Shown piece after piece: positions 1-8,136 of a stretch of 64,000 nucleotides of DNA. The notes under the pieces are model-generated. The model was not told the DNA's origin and did not search any database. It saw nothing but the letters and a program-made list of their open reading frames with translations. This stretch comes from an uncultured Jannaschia sp. GTDB lineage: Bacteria > Pseudomonadota > Alphaproteobacteria > Rhodobacterales > Rhodobacteraceae. Made by a program: the position numbers and the translations under genes. Where the stretch lies: contig NZ_CANNEZ010000001.1 in assembly GCF_947503795.1 (NCBI RefSeq), forward strand, positions 1,665,001-1,729,000. The letters run 5' to 3'. Numbering within the stretch: position 1 is the first letter of the stretch; each line of letters opens with the position of its first letter.

Positions 1-147
1 CTCGTGGATACCGACGCGCCCGCCGCCAACATCGCCGCCGAGCTGGGGTTCGGGTCACCCGCCTACTTCAGCCGGGCCTTCCGGCGCGTCGCCGGCCAGA
101 CGCCATCGACCTTTCGTGCGGCGGCGCGGCGAACGCAGCGCGGCTGA
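1..147 (+). CDS. AraC-family transcriptional regulator, C-terminal fragment
   Basis: Only the last 48 codons are in the window. The frame is open from base 1 and stops with TGA at 145-147. The visible peptide carries the second helix-turn-helix and signature of AraC/XylS DNA-binding domains (LGFGSPAYFSRAFRR, then GQTPSTFR). The effector domain lies outside the window, so the ligand cannot be judged. A 209-base gap separates it from the ABC transporter genes on the same strand. It could regulate that importer, but nothing seen here proves it. Confidence 0.85.
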   Translation, partial: LVDTDAPAANIAAELGFGSPAYFSRAFRRVAGQTPSTFRAAARRTQRG

Positions 148-356
148 GCGATGCCGCAATGCGGCAATCGCGAGAGCAGGAAAACGACGCCAACTGCCGT
201 TCACAATGTCGCTTTTGAACCCTGTCAAGTCGATAAGCCCCGTTGACCGTGGGGGGCGAGTCGTCCCCTATGGGGTCCATCGCGCGGCCTGGACCGGGTT
301 TGCGCAGCCGATCCGCGGAAGACGGATCGGACACGAATAACAGGGAGACGACACAC

Positions 357-2027
357 ATGACGAAGCACGACACCAAGATGGTGGACGGCATTCACCCCGG
401 CGCCAAGATGTTCGCCGAGGAGCACAAGCGCGGCCTGATGGACCGTCGCGAATTCCTGACCCGCGCAACCGCGCTCGGCGTCTCGATCCCCGCGGCCTAC
501 GCCATGATCGGCGCCACGCCCGCCCGCGCCGAAGCCCACGCCCAGCAGGGCGGCACGCTGCGGATGCAGATGGAGGTCCGCGCGCTCAAGGATCCGCGCA
601 CCTTCGACTGGACGCAGATGACCTACGTCGCGGCCGGCTGGCTCGAGAGCCTCGTGGAGTACAACTCCGACGGCACGTTCCGCGGCATGCTCCTCGAGAG
701 CTGGGAGACGAATGACGACGCCACGCAGTACACGCTCAAGGTTCGTCCCGGCGTGACCTGGAACAACGGCGACGCCTTCACGGCCGAGCACGTGGCCTTC
801 AACTTCCGCCGCTGGGCCGAGGCCGATGCCGAGGGCAACTCGATGGCCGCCCGCGTCACCTCCATCGTCGATCCCGACACCAACATGGCCGCCGAGGGCG
901 CCATCGAGGTCATCGACGATCTGACGCTGGTGCTGAACCTCAATGCGCCCGACATCACGCTGATTCCGGGCATCGCCGACTATCCGGCGCATGTCCTGCA
1001 TCCCGATCAGGACGCGTCCGACCTGCTGGGCAACCAGCTCGGCACGGGCCCCTATCTCAACGAGACGCATGAAGTGGGCGTCCGTTCGGTTCTGGTCCGC
1101 AACGAGGATCACAACTGGTGGGGCTACGACGCCGGCTGGGGCGCGCATCTCGACCGGATCGAATATATCGACTACGGCACCGACCCCTCCGCGTGGCTTG
1201 CCGCCGCCGAATCCGAGGAGATCGACACGATCTACGAGAATGTCGGCGAGTACGTCGACATCTTCGACGGCATCGGCTGGGGCAAGTCCGAGGTCACGAC
1301 CGGCTCGACCATCGTGATCCGTCCCAACCAGGACGCCGAGGTCAACGGCCAGAAGCCCTATGCCGACAAGCGCGTGCGCCAGGCCCTCGCGATGGCCTGC
1401 GACAACAACGTGCTGCTCGAACTGGGCTATGCCGGTCAGGGCACGCCCGCCGACAACTGCCACGTGGGCCCGGTGCACCCAGAATACGACCCGTCGGTCA
1501 CGCGCATCCCGCATGATCCCGCAGGCGCTAAGGCCCTGATGGAAGAAGCGGGCTTCGGCGATTTCGAGCACGAGCTGTTCTCGATCGACGACGACTGGCG
1601 CCGCAACACCACCGACGCCGTCGCGGCCCAGCTGCGCGACGCCGGTATCCCGGTGAAGCGGACGATCCTGCCCGGCTCGACCTTCTGGAACGACTGGACG
1701 AAGTACTCCTTCTCCTCGACCAACTGGAACCACCGCCCGCTGGGCACGCAGGTTCTGGGTCTCGCCTACAAGTCGGGCGTCGCCTGGAACGAGTTCGCGT
1801 TCTCGAACGCTGAGTTCGACGCCCTGCTGGCCGAAGCCAACGCCATCGCGGATGCCGATGCGCGCCGCGAGGTGATGAGCAAGATCCAGGCCATCGTCAT
1901 CGACGAGGGCGTCACGATCCAGCCCTACTGGCGCTCGCTCTACCGTCACACGACGGACGGGTTCGTGGGTCTCGATATGCACATCGCGTATCTGCCCCAG
2001 CTCTATAAGTGGGGCGTCGCCGCCTGA
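357..2027 (+). CDS. ABC transporter substrate-binding protein, family 5 (peptide/opine type), Tat-exported
   Basis: A 556-residue periplasmic binding protein of the DppA/OppA family. It delivers an oligopeptide, opine or related compound to the permeases encoded downstream. The N-terminus has a twin-arginine signal (DRREFLTRA, Arg-Arg at residues 30-31) followed by a hydrophobic stretch and a likely cleavage after ARA near residue 57, so export is probably by Tat as a folded protein. The ATG at 357 is chosen because GGGAG lies a few bases upstream. An upstream in-frame ATG at 243 would add 38 residues unlike a signal peptide. A strong hairpin after the stop probably keeps its mRNA more abundant than that of the permeases. 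The substrate cannot be read from the sequence. Confidence 0.93.
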   Translation: MTKHDTKMVDGIHPGAKMFAEEHKRGLMDRREFLTRATALGVSIPAAYAMIGATPARAEAHAQQGGTLRMQMEVRALKDPRTFDWTQMTYVAAGWLESLVEYNSDGTFRGMLLESWETNDDATQYTLKVRPGVTWNNGDAFTAEHVAFNFRRWAEADAEGNSMAARVTSIVDPDTNMAAEGAIEVIDDLTLVLNLNAPDITLIPGIADYPAHVLHPDQDASDLLGNQLGTGPYLNETHEVGVRSVLVRNEDHNWWGYDAGWGAHLDRIEYIDYGTDPSAWLAAAESEEIDTIYENVGEYVDIFDGIGWGKSEVTTGSTIVIRPNQDAEVNGQKPYADKRVRQALAMACDNNVLLELGYAGQGTPADNCHVGPVHPEYDPSVTRIPHDPAGAKALMEEAGFGDFEHELFSIDDDWRRNTTDAVAAQLRDAGIPVKRTILPGSTFWNDWTKYSFSSTNWNHRPLGTQVLGLAYKSGVAWNEFAFSNAEFDALLAEANAIADADARREVMSKIQAIVIDEGVTIQPYWRSLYRHTTDGFVGLDMHIAYLPQLYKWGVAA

Positions 2028-2037
2028 TCACACGACC

Positions 2038-2062
2038 GGGGCCGCACCGATGGTGCGGCCCC
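2038..2062 (+). terminator. intercistronic hairpin, partial terminator
   Basis: A perfect 11-bp stem (GGGGCCGCACC / GGTGCGGCCCC) with a GAT loop is followed by GCTCTTTT. It lies 11 bases after the binding-protein stop and 67 bases before the first permease. This arrangement is usual where the binding protein must be made in excess: the hairpin stops part of the transcription and protects the upstream mRNA end. Confidence 0.75.
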
Positions 2063-2128
2063 GCTCTTTTGGACGAGGGGCCCACAGAAGGCTCCCGCGA
2101 CGAATAATACGACCAACCGGGGGACCCT

Positions 2129-3175
2129 ATGGGCCTGTTCATCCTGCGCCGCGTCGGAGTCATGCTCCTGACCGCGCTCTGCCTGACATTCGTGGTCTTC
2201 CTGCTGACCAATCTCGAGCCCAATCTCGAGAAGCTGGCCAAGAACCAGGCCAACAACCGCATGACGGACGAACAGGTCGAATCCTGGCTCGGCAATCGCG
2301 GCTATCTCGATGCCACCCCGATCAAATACGCACGCTGGCTGGGCCTCGCCCCCGCCTACACGCGCGAGGAAGGCGGCGAAGTCGTCTATTCCCGCTGCGC
2401 CCGGCCCGGCGTCGCCGCCGACGAGGCCCCGGCCTTCTGCGGCATCCTGCAAGGCAACTGGGGCTTCTCGACCGTCTTCAAGGCCGACGTGCTCGACATC
2501 CTCGCGGAACGCGGCGGCCAGACGGCCAAGCTGATGTTCTTTGTGATGCTAGTGATGGTGCCCGGCGCCCTGATCCTCGGGGTGCTGGCGGGCATGAAGG
2601 AAGGCTCGAAGCTCGACCGCTCGCTCTCGACCGTCTCCATCGCCACGACCGCCACGCCCGAATACGTCTCCGGGGTCATCTTCATCGCGGTCTTCGCATC
2701 GTCTGCCGTCGGGCTGAGGTGGTTCAAGGGCACCGCGACCTCGGCGATGGAGGACATCACCTTCGCCAACTTCACCCTGCCGGTGCTGACCATTGCGCTC
2801 TACGGGATGGGCTACATCGCACGCATGACGCGCGCCTCGATGACCGAGGTGATGACCGCGCAATACATCCGCACCGCGCGTCTGAAGGGGGTCGGCTTCG
2901 GCCAGATCGTCATGAAGCACGCGCTCCGCAACGCGCTGATCGCGCCCTTCACGGTCATCATGCTCCAGTTCCCGTGGCTTCTGAACGGCGTCGTCATCGT
3001 CGAGACCCTGTTCAACTTCAAGGGCTTCGGCTGGACGCTGGTGCAGGCCGCCGGCAACAACGACATCGACCTGCTTCTGGGCGTGTCGATCATTTCCGTC
3101 ATCGTGGTTCTCGTCACGCAGCTGATCTCGGATATCGGCTACGTCTTCCTGAACCCCCGCATCCGCATCGCCTGA
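2129..3175 (+). CDS. ABC transporter permease, DppB/OppB type
   Basis: A 348-residue inner-membrane permease. It starts with a membrane helix (ILRRVGVMLLTALCLTFVVF). A hydrophilic region from about residue 30 to 135 follows, containing two cysteines, and is longer than in typical DppB. The transport domain has the cytoplasmic EAA loop near residues 249-273 (RTARLKGVGFGQIV...HALRNALI), which docks on the ATPase. It ends ten bases before the next permease, with which it should pair as a heterodimer. Start ATG at 2129 follows a GGGGGAC stretch. Confidence 0.92.
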   Translation: MGLFILRRVGVMLLTALCLTFVVFLLTNLEPNLEKLAKNQANNRMTDEQVESWLGNRGYLDATPIKYARWLGLAPAYTREEGGEVVYSRCARPGVAADEAPAFCGILQGNWGFSTVFKADVLDILAERGGQTAKLMFFVMLVMVPGALILGVLAGMKEGSKLDRSLSTVSIATTATPEYVSGVIFIAVFASSAVGLRWFKGTATSAMEDITFANFTLPVLTIALYGMGYIARMTRASMTEVMTAQYIRTARLKGVGFGQIVMKHALRNALIAPFTVIMLQFPWLLNGVVIVETLFNFKGFGWTLVQAAGNNDIDLLLGVSIISVIVVLVTQLISDIGYVFLNPRIRIA

Positions 3176-3185
3176 GGAGAGACGT

Positions 3186-4646
3186 ATGGAACCCCTCACC
3201 TGGACAGGCAGCCTCGGCGACGTGCTCGACCCGATCCTCGCCATCTCCGTCATCGCGCTCCTGGTGACGAGTGTGCTCGCCATCGTCACGAGCTTCTTCG
3301 TCACCGCCGACCGTGTCGTCATCAACCCCGACGGCACCGCCGCCATGGCCGAGGGCTTTCCGGGCCTGATCGGGCGGGCGCAGACCTACGCGCTCTGGGC
3401 GACGCTCGCGACGGTGGTCGCCTATATCGTCGCCGGCGTAGTCGTCGGCCACGAGGGCGCGGGCATCTTCGGCGGCATGTCGCGGGCTTTCACGCCCGTC
3501 TGGATCTCGCTCGTCGTGCTCTTCACCGCGAGCTTCGCCTTCAAGCGCAAGCTCGGCCTCTACGGCAAGCTCTTCGACTCCACCATCGGCATGATCGGCT
3601 TCGCGCTGGTGATGTTCTGGGTCTTCACCGCCTTCTACGCGGGCGTCATGGACATGATCTTCACCCACGACCCGCTGAGCCAGGTCTCGGGCATGAAGAA
3701 CGAAGTCCCCGGCACGCCCCTGAACGGGGCCGAGGCGGGCGATTATCCGTTCTACCTTCTGGGTGGCGACAACCTCGCGCGCGACGTCTTCAGCCGCATG
3801 GTCCTCGGCTCGACCATCGTGATGCAGATCGCCCCGCTAGCGACGCTCTTCGCCTTCATGGTCGGCATCACGCTGGGCCTGCCGGCCGGGTATTACGGCG
3901 GCAAGCTCGACACCGTGCTCAGCTTCCTGGCCAACCTGATCCTCGCCTTTCCGGTGATCCTGCTCTTCTACCTTCTGGTGACCCCCGAGATCGTGGCGAC
4001 GGGTCTGCCCAACTACATGGCGGCGGTGCTCTTCCTCTTCCCGCTGGCCTTCGTGGCAGTGCTCCTCAACTCGCGCTACCGGACGCAGCCCGCCACGCGG
4101 AACCTCTATGTCGGCATTGCGGGCGTGGTGGGGCTGCTGCTCTACTTCTCGCTCATCTCGGACCAGAGCTCGCCCATAGGTCTCTTCCGCGCATGGCCCG
4201 GCTTCCTCGACCTCTTCGACATTCCGGGCCAAGTTCTGATCGTCTTCGTTTCGGTCGTCTTCGTGAACTCACCCACCGTATTCCGCATCGTCCGGGGCCT
4301 CACCCTCGACATCAAGACGCGCGACTACGTGGCCGCCGGCCAGACCCGCGGCGAGACGCCGTGGTACATCATGCTGTGGGAGATCCTGCCCAACGCGCGC
4401 GGCCCGCTGATCGTCGATTTCTGCCTCAGGATCGGCTACACCACGATCCTTCTGGGCACGCTTGGCTTCTTCGGCCTCGGCCTGCCGCCGGAATCGCCCG
4501 ACTGGGGCTCGACCATCAACGAGGGCCGCAAGCTCCTGTCGGTCTATCCCCACGCCGCGATCGTTCCCGCCCTCGCCCTCCTGTCGCTCGTCCTCGGCCT
4601 GAACCTTCTGGCCGACGGTCTGCGCGAAGAGAGCCTGCGGGACTGA
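3186..4646 (+). CDS. ABC transporter permease, DppC/OppC type, with long N-terminal extension
   Basis: The partner permease, 486 residues. A typical DppC is near 300, so this one carries extra N-terminal membrane segments (about residues 10-40, 60-85, 95-110 and 135-160) before the usual periplasmic loop and transport core. The EAA loop is at about residues 382-408 (AAGQTRGETPWYIMLWEILP), and the C-terminus LLADGLREESLRD is typical of the family. A GAGGAGAGACGT stretch just upstream gives the ribosome binding site. The extension fits a subgroup of this permease family. Its function is unknown to me. Confidence 0.9.
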   Translation: MEPLTWTGSLGDVLDPILAISVIALLVTSVLAIVTSFFVTADRVVINPDGTAAMAEGFPGLIGRAQTYALWATLATVVAYIVAGVVVGHEGAGIFGGMSRAFTPVWISLVVLFTASFAFKRKLGLYGKLFDSTIGMIGFALVMFWVFTAFYAGVMDMIFTHDPLSQVSGMKNEVPGTPLNGAEAGDYPFYLLGGDNLARDVFSRMVLGSTIVMQIAPLATLFAFMVGITLGLPAGYYGGKLDTVLSFLANLILAFPVILLFYLLVTPEIVATGLPNYMAAVLFLFPLAFVAVLLNSRYRTQPATRNLYVGIAGVVGLLLYFSLISDQSSPIGLFRAWPGFLDLFDIPGQVLIVFVSVVFVNSPTVFRIVRGLTLDIKTRDYVAAGQTRGETPWYIMLWEILPNARGPLIVDFCLRIGYTTILLGTLGFFGLGLPPESPDWGSTINEGRKLLSVYPHAAIVPALALLSLVLGLNLLADGLREESLRD

Positions 4647-4651
4647 TACCA

Positions 4652-4679
4652 CCGGCCCAAACCTTTTTCGGGGGGCCGG
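4652..4679 (+). terminator. intercistronic hairpin between permease and ATPase genes
   Basis: CCGGCCC (4652-4658) can pair with GGGCCGG (4673-4679) across a 14-base loop containing a T-run. It sits in the 76-base gap before the ATPase gene. It may be an mRNA processing or stability element rather than a full terminator, because the ATPase belongs to the same transport system. Confidence 0.4.
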
Positions 4680-4722
4680 GGGTATCGCACCCGGCGCGCT
4701 CAACCAGAGAGAACGCACAGAC

Positions 4723-6810
4723 ATGAAGCAGAGCCCCGACCACACCGGACCCATCCTCGAGATCGACAAGCTTTCGATCTCCTTCTTCACCCGCCTGCGC
4801 GAGATCCCGGCGGTGATGGACTTCTCCGTCGACGTGGCCCCCGGCGAGGCCGTGGGCCTTGTCGGCGAGTCCGGTTGCGGCAAGTCGACCGTGGCGCTGG
4901 GCGTGATGCAGGACCTCGGCAAGAACGGTCGCGTCGTCGGCGGGTCGATCAAGTTCAAGGGCCGCGATCTGGGCGAGATGTCCGAAGAAGAACTGCGCGA
5001 CATTCGCGGCAACGAGATCGCGATGATCTACCAGGAGCCGATGGCCTCGCTGAACCCGGCGATGCGGATCGGAAAGCAGCTCATGGAGGTGCCGATCCTG
5101 CATGACGACGCCTCCGAGAAGGACGCCTATGACCTCGCGCTTCAGGTCGTCACCGACGTGAAATTGCCGGACCCGGCGCGCATCCTCGACAGCTATCCGC
5201 ACCAGCTTTCCGGCGGCCAGCAGCAGCGGATCGTCATCGCCATGGCGCTGATGTCGAAGCCCGCCCTCCTCATCCTCGACGAGCCGACGACCGCGCTCGA
5301 CGTGACGGTCGAGGCGGGCATCGTCCAGCTCGTGAAGGAGCTGGGCACCAAGTACGGCACCTCGATGCTGTTCATCTCGCACAATCTCGGGCTGGTCCTC
5401 GAGACCTGCGACCGCGTCTGCGTGATGTATTCCGGCGAGGCGGTCGAGGACGGGCGCATCGCCGAAGTCTTCGACAATATGCAGCACCCCTACACGCAGG
5501 CGTTGTTCCGCTCGATCCCACTGCCCGGTGCCAACAAGAACGCGCGCCCGCTGGTGGCCATTCCGGGCAACTTCCCCCTGCCCCACGAACGTCCGCCCGG
5601 CTGCAATTTCGGCCCGCGCTGCGACTATTTCGAAGCGGGCCGCTGCGATCAGGGCACGATCCCGATGCGCGACGCGGGCCCCGGCCACCACTCGCGCTGC
5701 GTCAAGTTCGAGGAGATCGACTGGAACGCGCCCATCGCGGCGGCCATCGAGACCAAGTCGCGCGAAATCGGCGCACCGGTCCTCAAGGTCGAGAACCTCA
5801 AGAAATACTACGAGGTCGCGGCAAACGCCCTCTTCGGCGGGGGCGAGGAGCGGGTGGTCAAGGCCAACGAGACCCTCGATTTCGAAGCGCGCGAATCCGA
5901 GACGCTCGCCATCGTCGGTGAATCCGGCTGCGGCAAGTCCACGCTGGCCAAGGTCCTGATGGGCCTCGAGACGGCGACCGACGGCACGATCACCATGGGC
6001 AATGCCGAGATCCAGTCGACCCCGATCGAGAACCGCTCAACCAAGCAGGTCGCGGACATCCAGATGGTGTTCCAGAACCCGTTTGACACGCTCAACCCGT
6101 CGATGACCGTCGGGCGCCAGATCATCCGGGCGCTCGAAGTGTTCGACTACGGCACGAACGATGCCGAGCGGCGCGAGCGGATGCTCAAGCTACTCGATCT
6201 GGTGAAGCTGCCGCGCGAGTTCGCGGACCGGATGCCCCGCCAGCTTTCGGGCGGCCAGAAGCAGCGGGTCGGCATCGCGCGCGCCTTCGCGGGCGACGCG
6301 CGGATCGTGGTCGCGGACGAGCCGGTCTCGGCGCTCGACGTGTCGGTGCAGGCCGCCGTGACGGACCTGCTGATGGAGATTCAGCGCGAGCACAAGACGA
6401 CGCTCCTCTTCATCTCCCACGACCTCTCGATCGTCCGCTATCTCAGCGACCGCGTCATGGTCATGTATCTGGGCCACGTGGTCGAGCTGGGCACGACCGA
6501 CCAGGTCTTCGCCCCGCCCTATCACCCCTATACCGAGGCGCTGCTCTCGGCCGTGCCCATCGCCGACACCAAGGTGAAGAAGAAGCACATCGTCCTCGAA
6601 GGCGATATCCCGTCTGCGATGAACCCGCCGCCCGGCTGTCCCTTCCAGACGCGCTGCCGCTGGAAGTCGGAGGTCCCCGGTGGCCTGTGCGAGAAAGAGG
6701 TGCCGCCGATGCGGACCCTCACCGGTGGGCATCAGGTCAAATGCCACCTCGCCGATGACAAGCTCGCCGCGATGGAGCCCGTGATCCAGGTCGACGCCGC
6801 CGCCGAATGA
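4723..6810 (+). CDS. ABC transporter ATP-binding protein, fused DppD-DppF type
   Basis: A 695-residue protein containing two complete ATPase units, equivalent to separate DppD and DppF subunits joined in one chain. Each half has a Walker A motif GESGCGKST (residues 48-56 and about 399-407), a signature (LSGGQQQRI and LSGGQKQRV) and a Walker B ([12 protein letters not shown] and [12 protein letters not shown]). Each half ends with the cysteine-rich oligopeptide/dipeptide C-terminal domain ([13 protein letters not shown] and [12 protein letters not shown]). It energises import through the two permeases encoded just upstream. Fusion guarantees one of each ATPase half per transporter. Confidence 0.94.
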   Translation: MKQSPDHTGPILEIDKLSISFFTRLREIPAVMDFSVDVAPGEAVGLVGESGCGKSTVALGVMQDLGKNGRVVGGSIKFKGRDLGEMSEEELRDIRGNEIAMIYQEPMASLNPAMRIGKQLMEVPILHDDASEKDAYDLALQVVTDVKLPDPARILDSYPHQLSGGQQQRIVIAMALMSKPALLILDEPTTALDVTVEAGIVQLVKELGTKYGTSMLFISHNLGLVLETCDRVCVMYSGEAVEDGRIAEVFDNMQHPYTQALFRSIPLPGANKNARPLVAIPGNFPLPHERPPGCNFGPRCDYFEAGRCDQGTIPMRDAGPGHHSRCVKFEEIDWNAPIAAAIETKSREIGAPVLKVENLKKYYEVAANALFGGGEERVVKANETLDFEARESETLAIVGESGCGKSTLAKVLMGLETATDGTITMGNAEIQSTPIENRSTKQVADIQMVFQNPFDTLNPSMTVGRQIIRALEVFDYGTNDAERRERMLKLLDLVKLPREFADRMPRQLSGGQKQRVGIARAFAGDARIVVADEPVSALDVSVQAAVTDLLMEIQREHKTTLLFISHDLSIVRYLSDRVMVMYLGHVVELGTTDQVFAPPYHPYTEALLSAVPIADTKVKKKHIVLEGDIPSAMNPPPGCPFQTRCRWKSEVPGGLCEKEVPPMRTLTGGHQVKCHLADDKLAAMEPVIQVDAAAE

Positions 6811-6862
6811 ACCCTTGGCCCGCTCGGCGCGTTCGTTTCGCGAACCAACCGAAGAGGCGACG

Positions 6863-7705
6863 ATGTCGGATTACAGCTGGGCCATCCCTGTCATGCGCGC
6901 GGGCTACGCGGGCCGCGGCGTCACCTACCTGGCCGTCGCGGGCCTGTCGCTCTGGGCGCTGTTCCAGGGCGGCCAGGCGCAGGGCACCGAGGCCGCGCTG
7001 GCCAATCTCTCCGACAGCGGATGGGGCGTCGCCGTGCTCTGGCTCATCGCGATCGGCCTCTTCGCCTACGCGATCTGGCGCGGCATCGACGCGGCCGAGG
7101 ACCTCGAGGATTACGGCACCGACGGCGAAGGCATGATCGCGCGTGCGGGCATGGTCGTCACCGGCCTGATCCACGGTGCGCTGGGCGCGGTGGCCCTGTC
7201 GCTGGCGCTGGGGGGCGGCGGCGGATCGGGTGGCGAGGGCGGCGAAGGCGGCGTGTCGTCGATCACGGGCCGGGTGCTGGACTGGCCCGGCGGCCAGTGG
7301 ATCGTCGGGTTCGCCGCGATCTGCACCATCGGCGCGGGCATTTACTATGTCGTGAAGGGATGGAAGGCCAAGTATCGCGACAAGCTGATGGCCAACCATT
7401 TCACCCGCAACTGGGACTGGGCGCTGCGCGCGGGCGTGATCGCGCAGGGCGCGCTGGTCGGGATCATCGGCGTGTTCCTCCTCGCCGCCGCATGGCGCGG
7501 CTCCGAGCAGGCGGCCGGCGGCGTCGGCGCGGCCTTCGACTGGGTCGCAGGCCTTCCGGGCGGCAGCATCTTGATCGTGATCCTCTGCCTCGGCCTCTTG
7601 GGCTTCGCGTTCTTCTGCTTCGTGAACGCCGCCTACCGGATCGTCCCCAAGGTCTCGGGCGGCGAGCTGACCTCGCTGAAGGACAAGCTGAAGTCGATGG
7701 CATAA
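6863..7705 (+). CDS. DUF1206 domain-containing membrane protein
   Basis: A 280-residue integral membrane protein with about six membrane helices arranged as three repeats of roughly 90 residues, each with an ARAG/AGYAGRG-like start and a helix pair, as in DUF1206. A glycine-rich linker (GGGGGSGGEGGEGG) follows the fourth helix. The start at 6863 is preceded by GAAGAGGCGACG, which contains a usable ribosome binding site. It lies 52 bases after the ATPase gene and before a strong terminator, so it may be the last gene of that transcript. The function of the family is unknown. Confidence 0.85.
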   Translation: MSDYSWAIPVMRAGYAGRGVTYLAVAGLSLWALFQGGQAQGTEAALANLSDSGWGVAVLWLIAIGLFAYAIWRGIDAAEDLEDYGTDGEGMIARAGMVVTGLIHGALGAVALSLALGGGGGSGGEGGEGGVSSITGRVLDWPGGQWIVGFAAICTIGAGIYYVVKGWKAKYRDKLMANHFTRNWDWALRAGVIAQGALVGIIGVFLLAAAWRGSEQAAGGVGAAFDWVAGLPGGSILIVILCLGLLGFAFFCFVNAAYRIVPKVSGGELTSLKDKLKSMA

Positions 7706-7708
7706 AAA

Positions 7709-7736
7709 GTCGGGGCGCCTTAGTTGGCGCCCCGAC
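7709..7736. terminator. rho-independent terminator, convergent
   Basis: A perfect 11-bp stem (GTCGGGGCGCC / GGCGCCCCGAC) with a six-base loop starts four bases after the DUF1206 stop. An A-run precedes it on the plus strand, which reads as a T-run on the minus strand. It can therefore also end transcription of the small minus-strand gene that stops at 7765. Confidence 0.85.
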
Positions 7737-7764
7737 CCCCAGGCAACTGGCGTCAAGTCGCAGG

Positions 7765-7905
7765 TTACTTTCTGTTGGGTCGTTGAGTGAGCGCCGAAGC
7801 AGCTGCCGTTTTGGCTGCCTTGGTGGACCTAGGGTTTCTAAGTACCTTTGCAGCAGCAGAAGCTGCCTTCGCGCTCGTCACTTCACTGTTCTTCTTTCGT
7901 GCCAT
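7765..7905 (-). CDS. 46-residue basic Ala/Lys-rich small protein
   Basis: A short gene read by hand. ATG at 7905-7903 is preceded by AAGGAGGTGATAACT, an essentially perfect Shine-Dalgarno sequence, and it stops with TAA at 7767-7765. The product begins MARKKNSEVTSAKAAS and continues SAAAKVLRNPRSTKAAK before ending LTQRPNRK. It is rich in Ala, Lys, Arg and Ser with no acidic cluster and no membrane segment. Similar short proteins (ARKKNSEVTS..., NP-SSKAAKT...SALTQ) recur, from memory, in unrelated proteobacteria. Their function is unknown to me; the composition resembles DNA-binding histone-H1-like tails. Base composition is clearly less GC-rich than its neighbours, which hints at horizontal spread. 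Confidence 0.75.
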   Translation of the reverse strand: MARKKNSEVTSAKAASAAAKVLRNPRSTKAAKTAAASALTQRPNRK

Positions 7906-7910
7906 AGTTA

Positions 7911-7953
7911 TCACCTCCTTTCGAGGTTACTCACAGGTAAATGAAACTGTGAG
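7911..7953 (-). promoter_or_regulatory. ribosome binding site and upstream inverted repeat of the small protein gene
   Basis: Reading on the minus strand, CTCACAG (7953-7947) and CTGTGAG (7936-7930) form a 7-bp inverted repeat with a 10-base loop, followed by the strong Shine-Dalgarno AAGGAGGTGAT at about 7920-7910. The repeat could be an operator or a 5' leader hairpin. I could not assign a promoter in the remaining 140 bases up to the nrdJ terminator. Confidence 0.45.
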
Positions 7954-8093
7954 CATTCGATCCCCACCCTGTGAAGGTCGGGAACATCGCCGGCACGCTA
8001 TTGCTTGCTAACTCGAAGGTCGCCTAAGCGTCCTACATCGACCGCGAGGTCGCTAGCTTCTCCTGCGCGTGCCGTTAACACATGCAGGAAAGC

Positions 8094-8123
8094 GGGGACG
8101 CAGCGTTGGCGCGCGGCGTCCCC
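8094..8123 (-). terminator. terminator of nrdJ
   Basis: GGGGACGC (8094-8101) pairs with GCGTCCCC (8116-8123) around a 14-base GC-rich loop. It lies 13 bases after the nrdJ stop in the direction of transcription. Confidence 0.6.
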
Positions 8124-8136
8124 ACTCCAAATCTCC

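Noticed and set aside
4652-4679. A second full terminator splitting the peptide ABC transporter
   Set aside because: The stem is only seven pairs and the T-run falls in its loop. The ATPase must be made with the permeases, so a processing or attenuation role is more likely.
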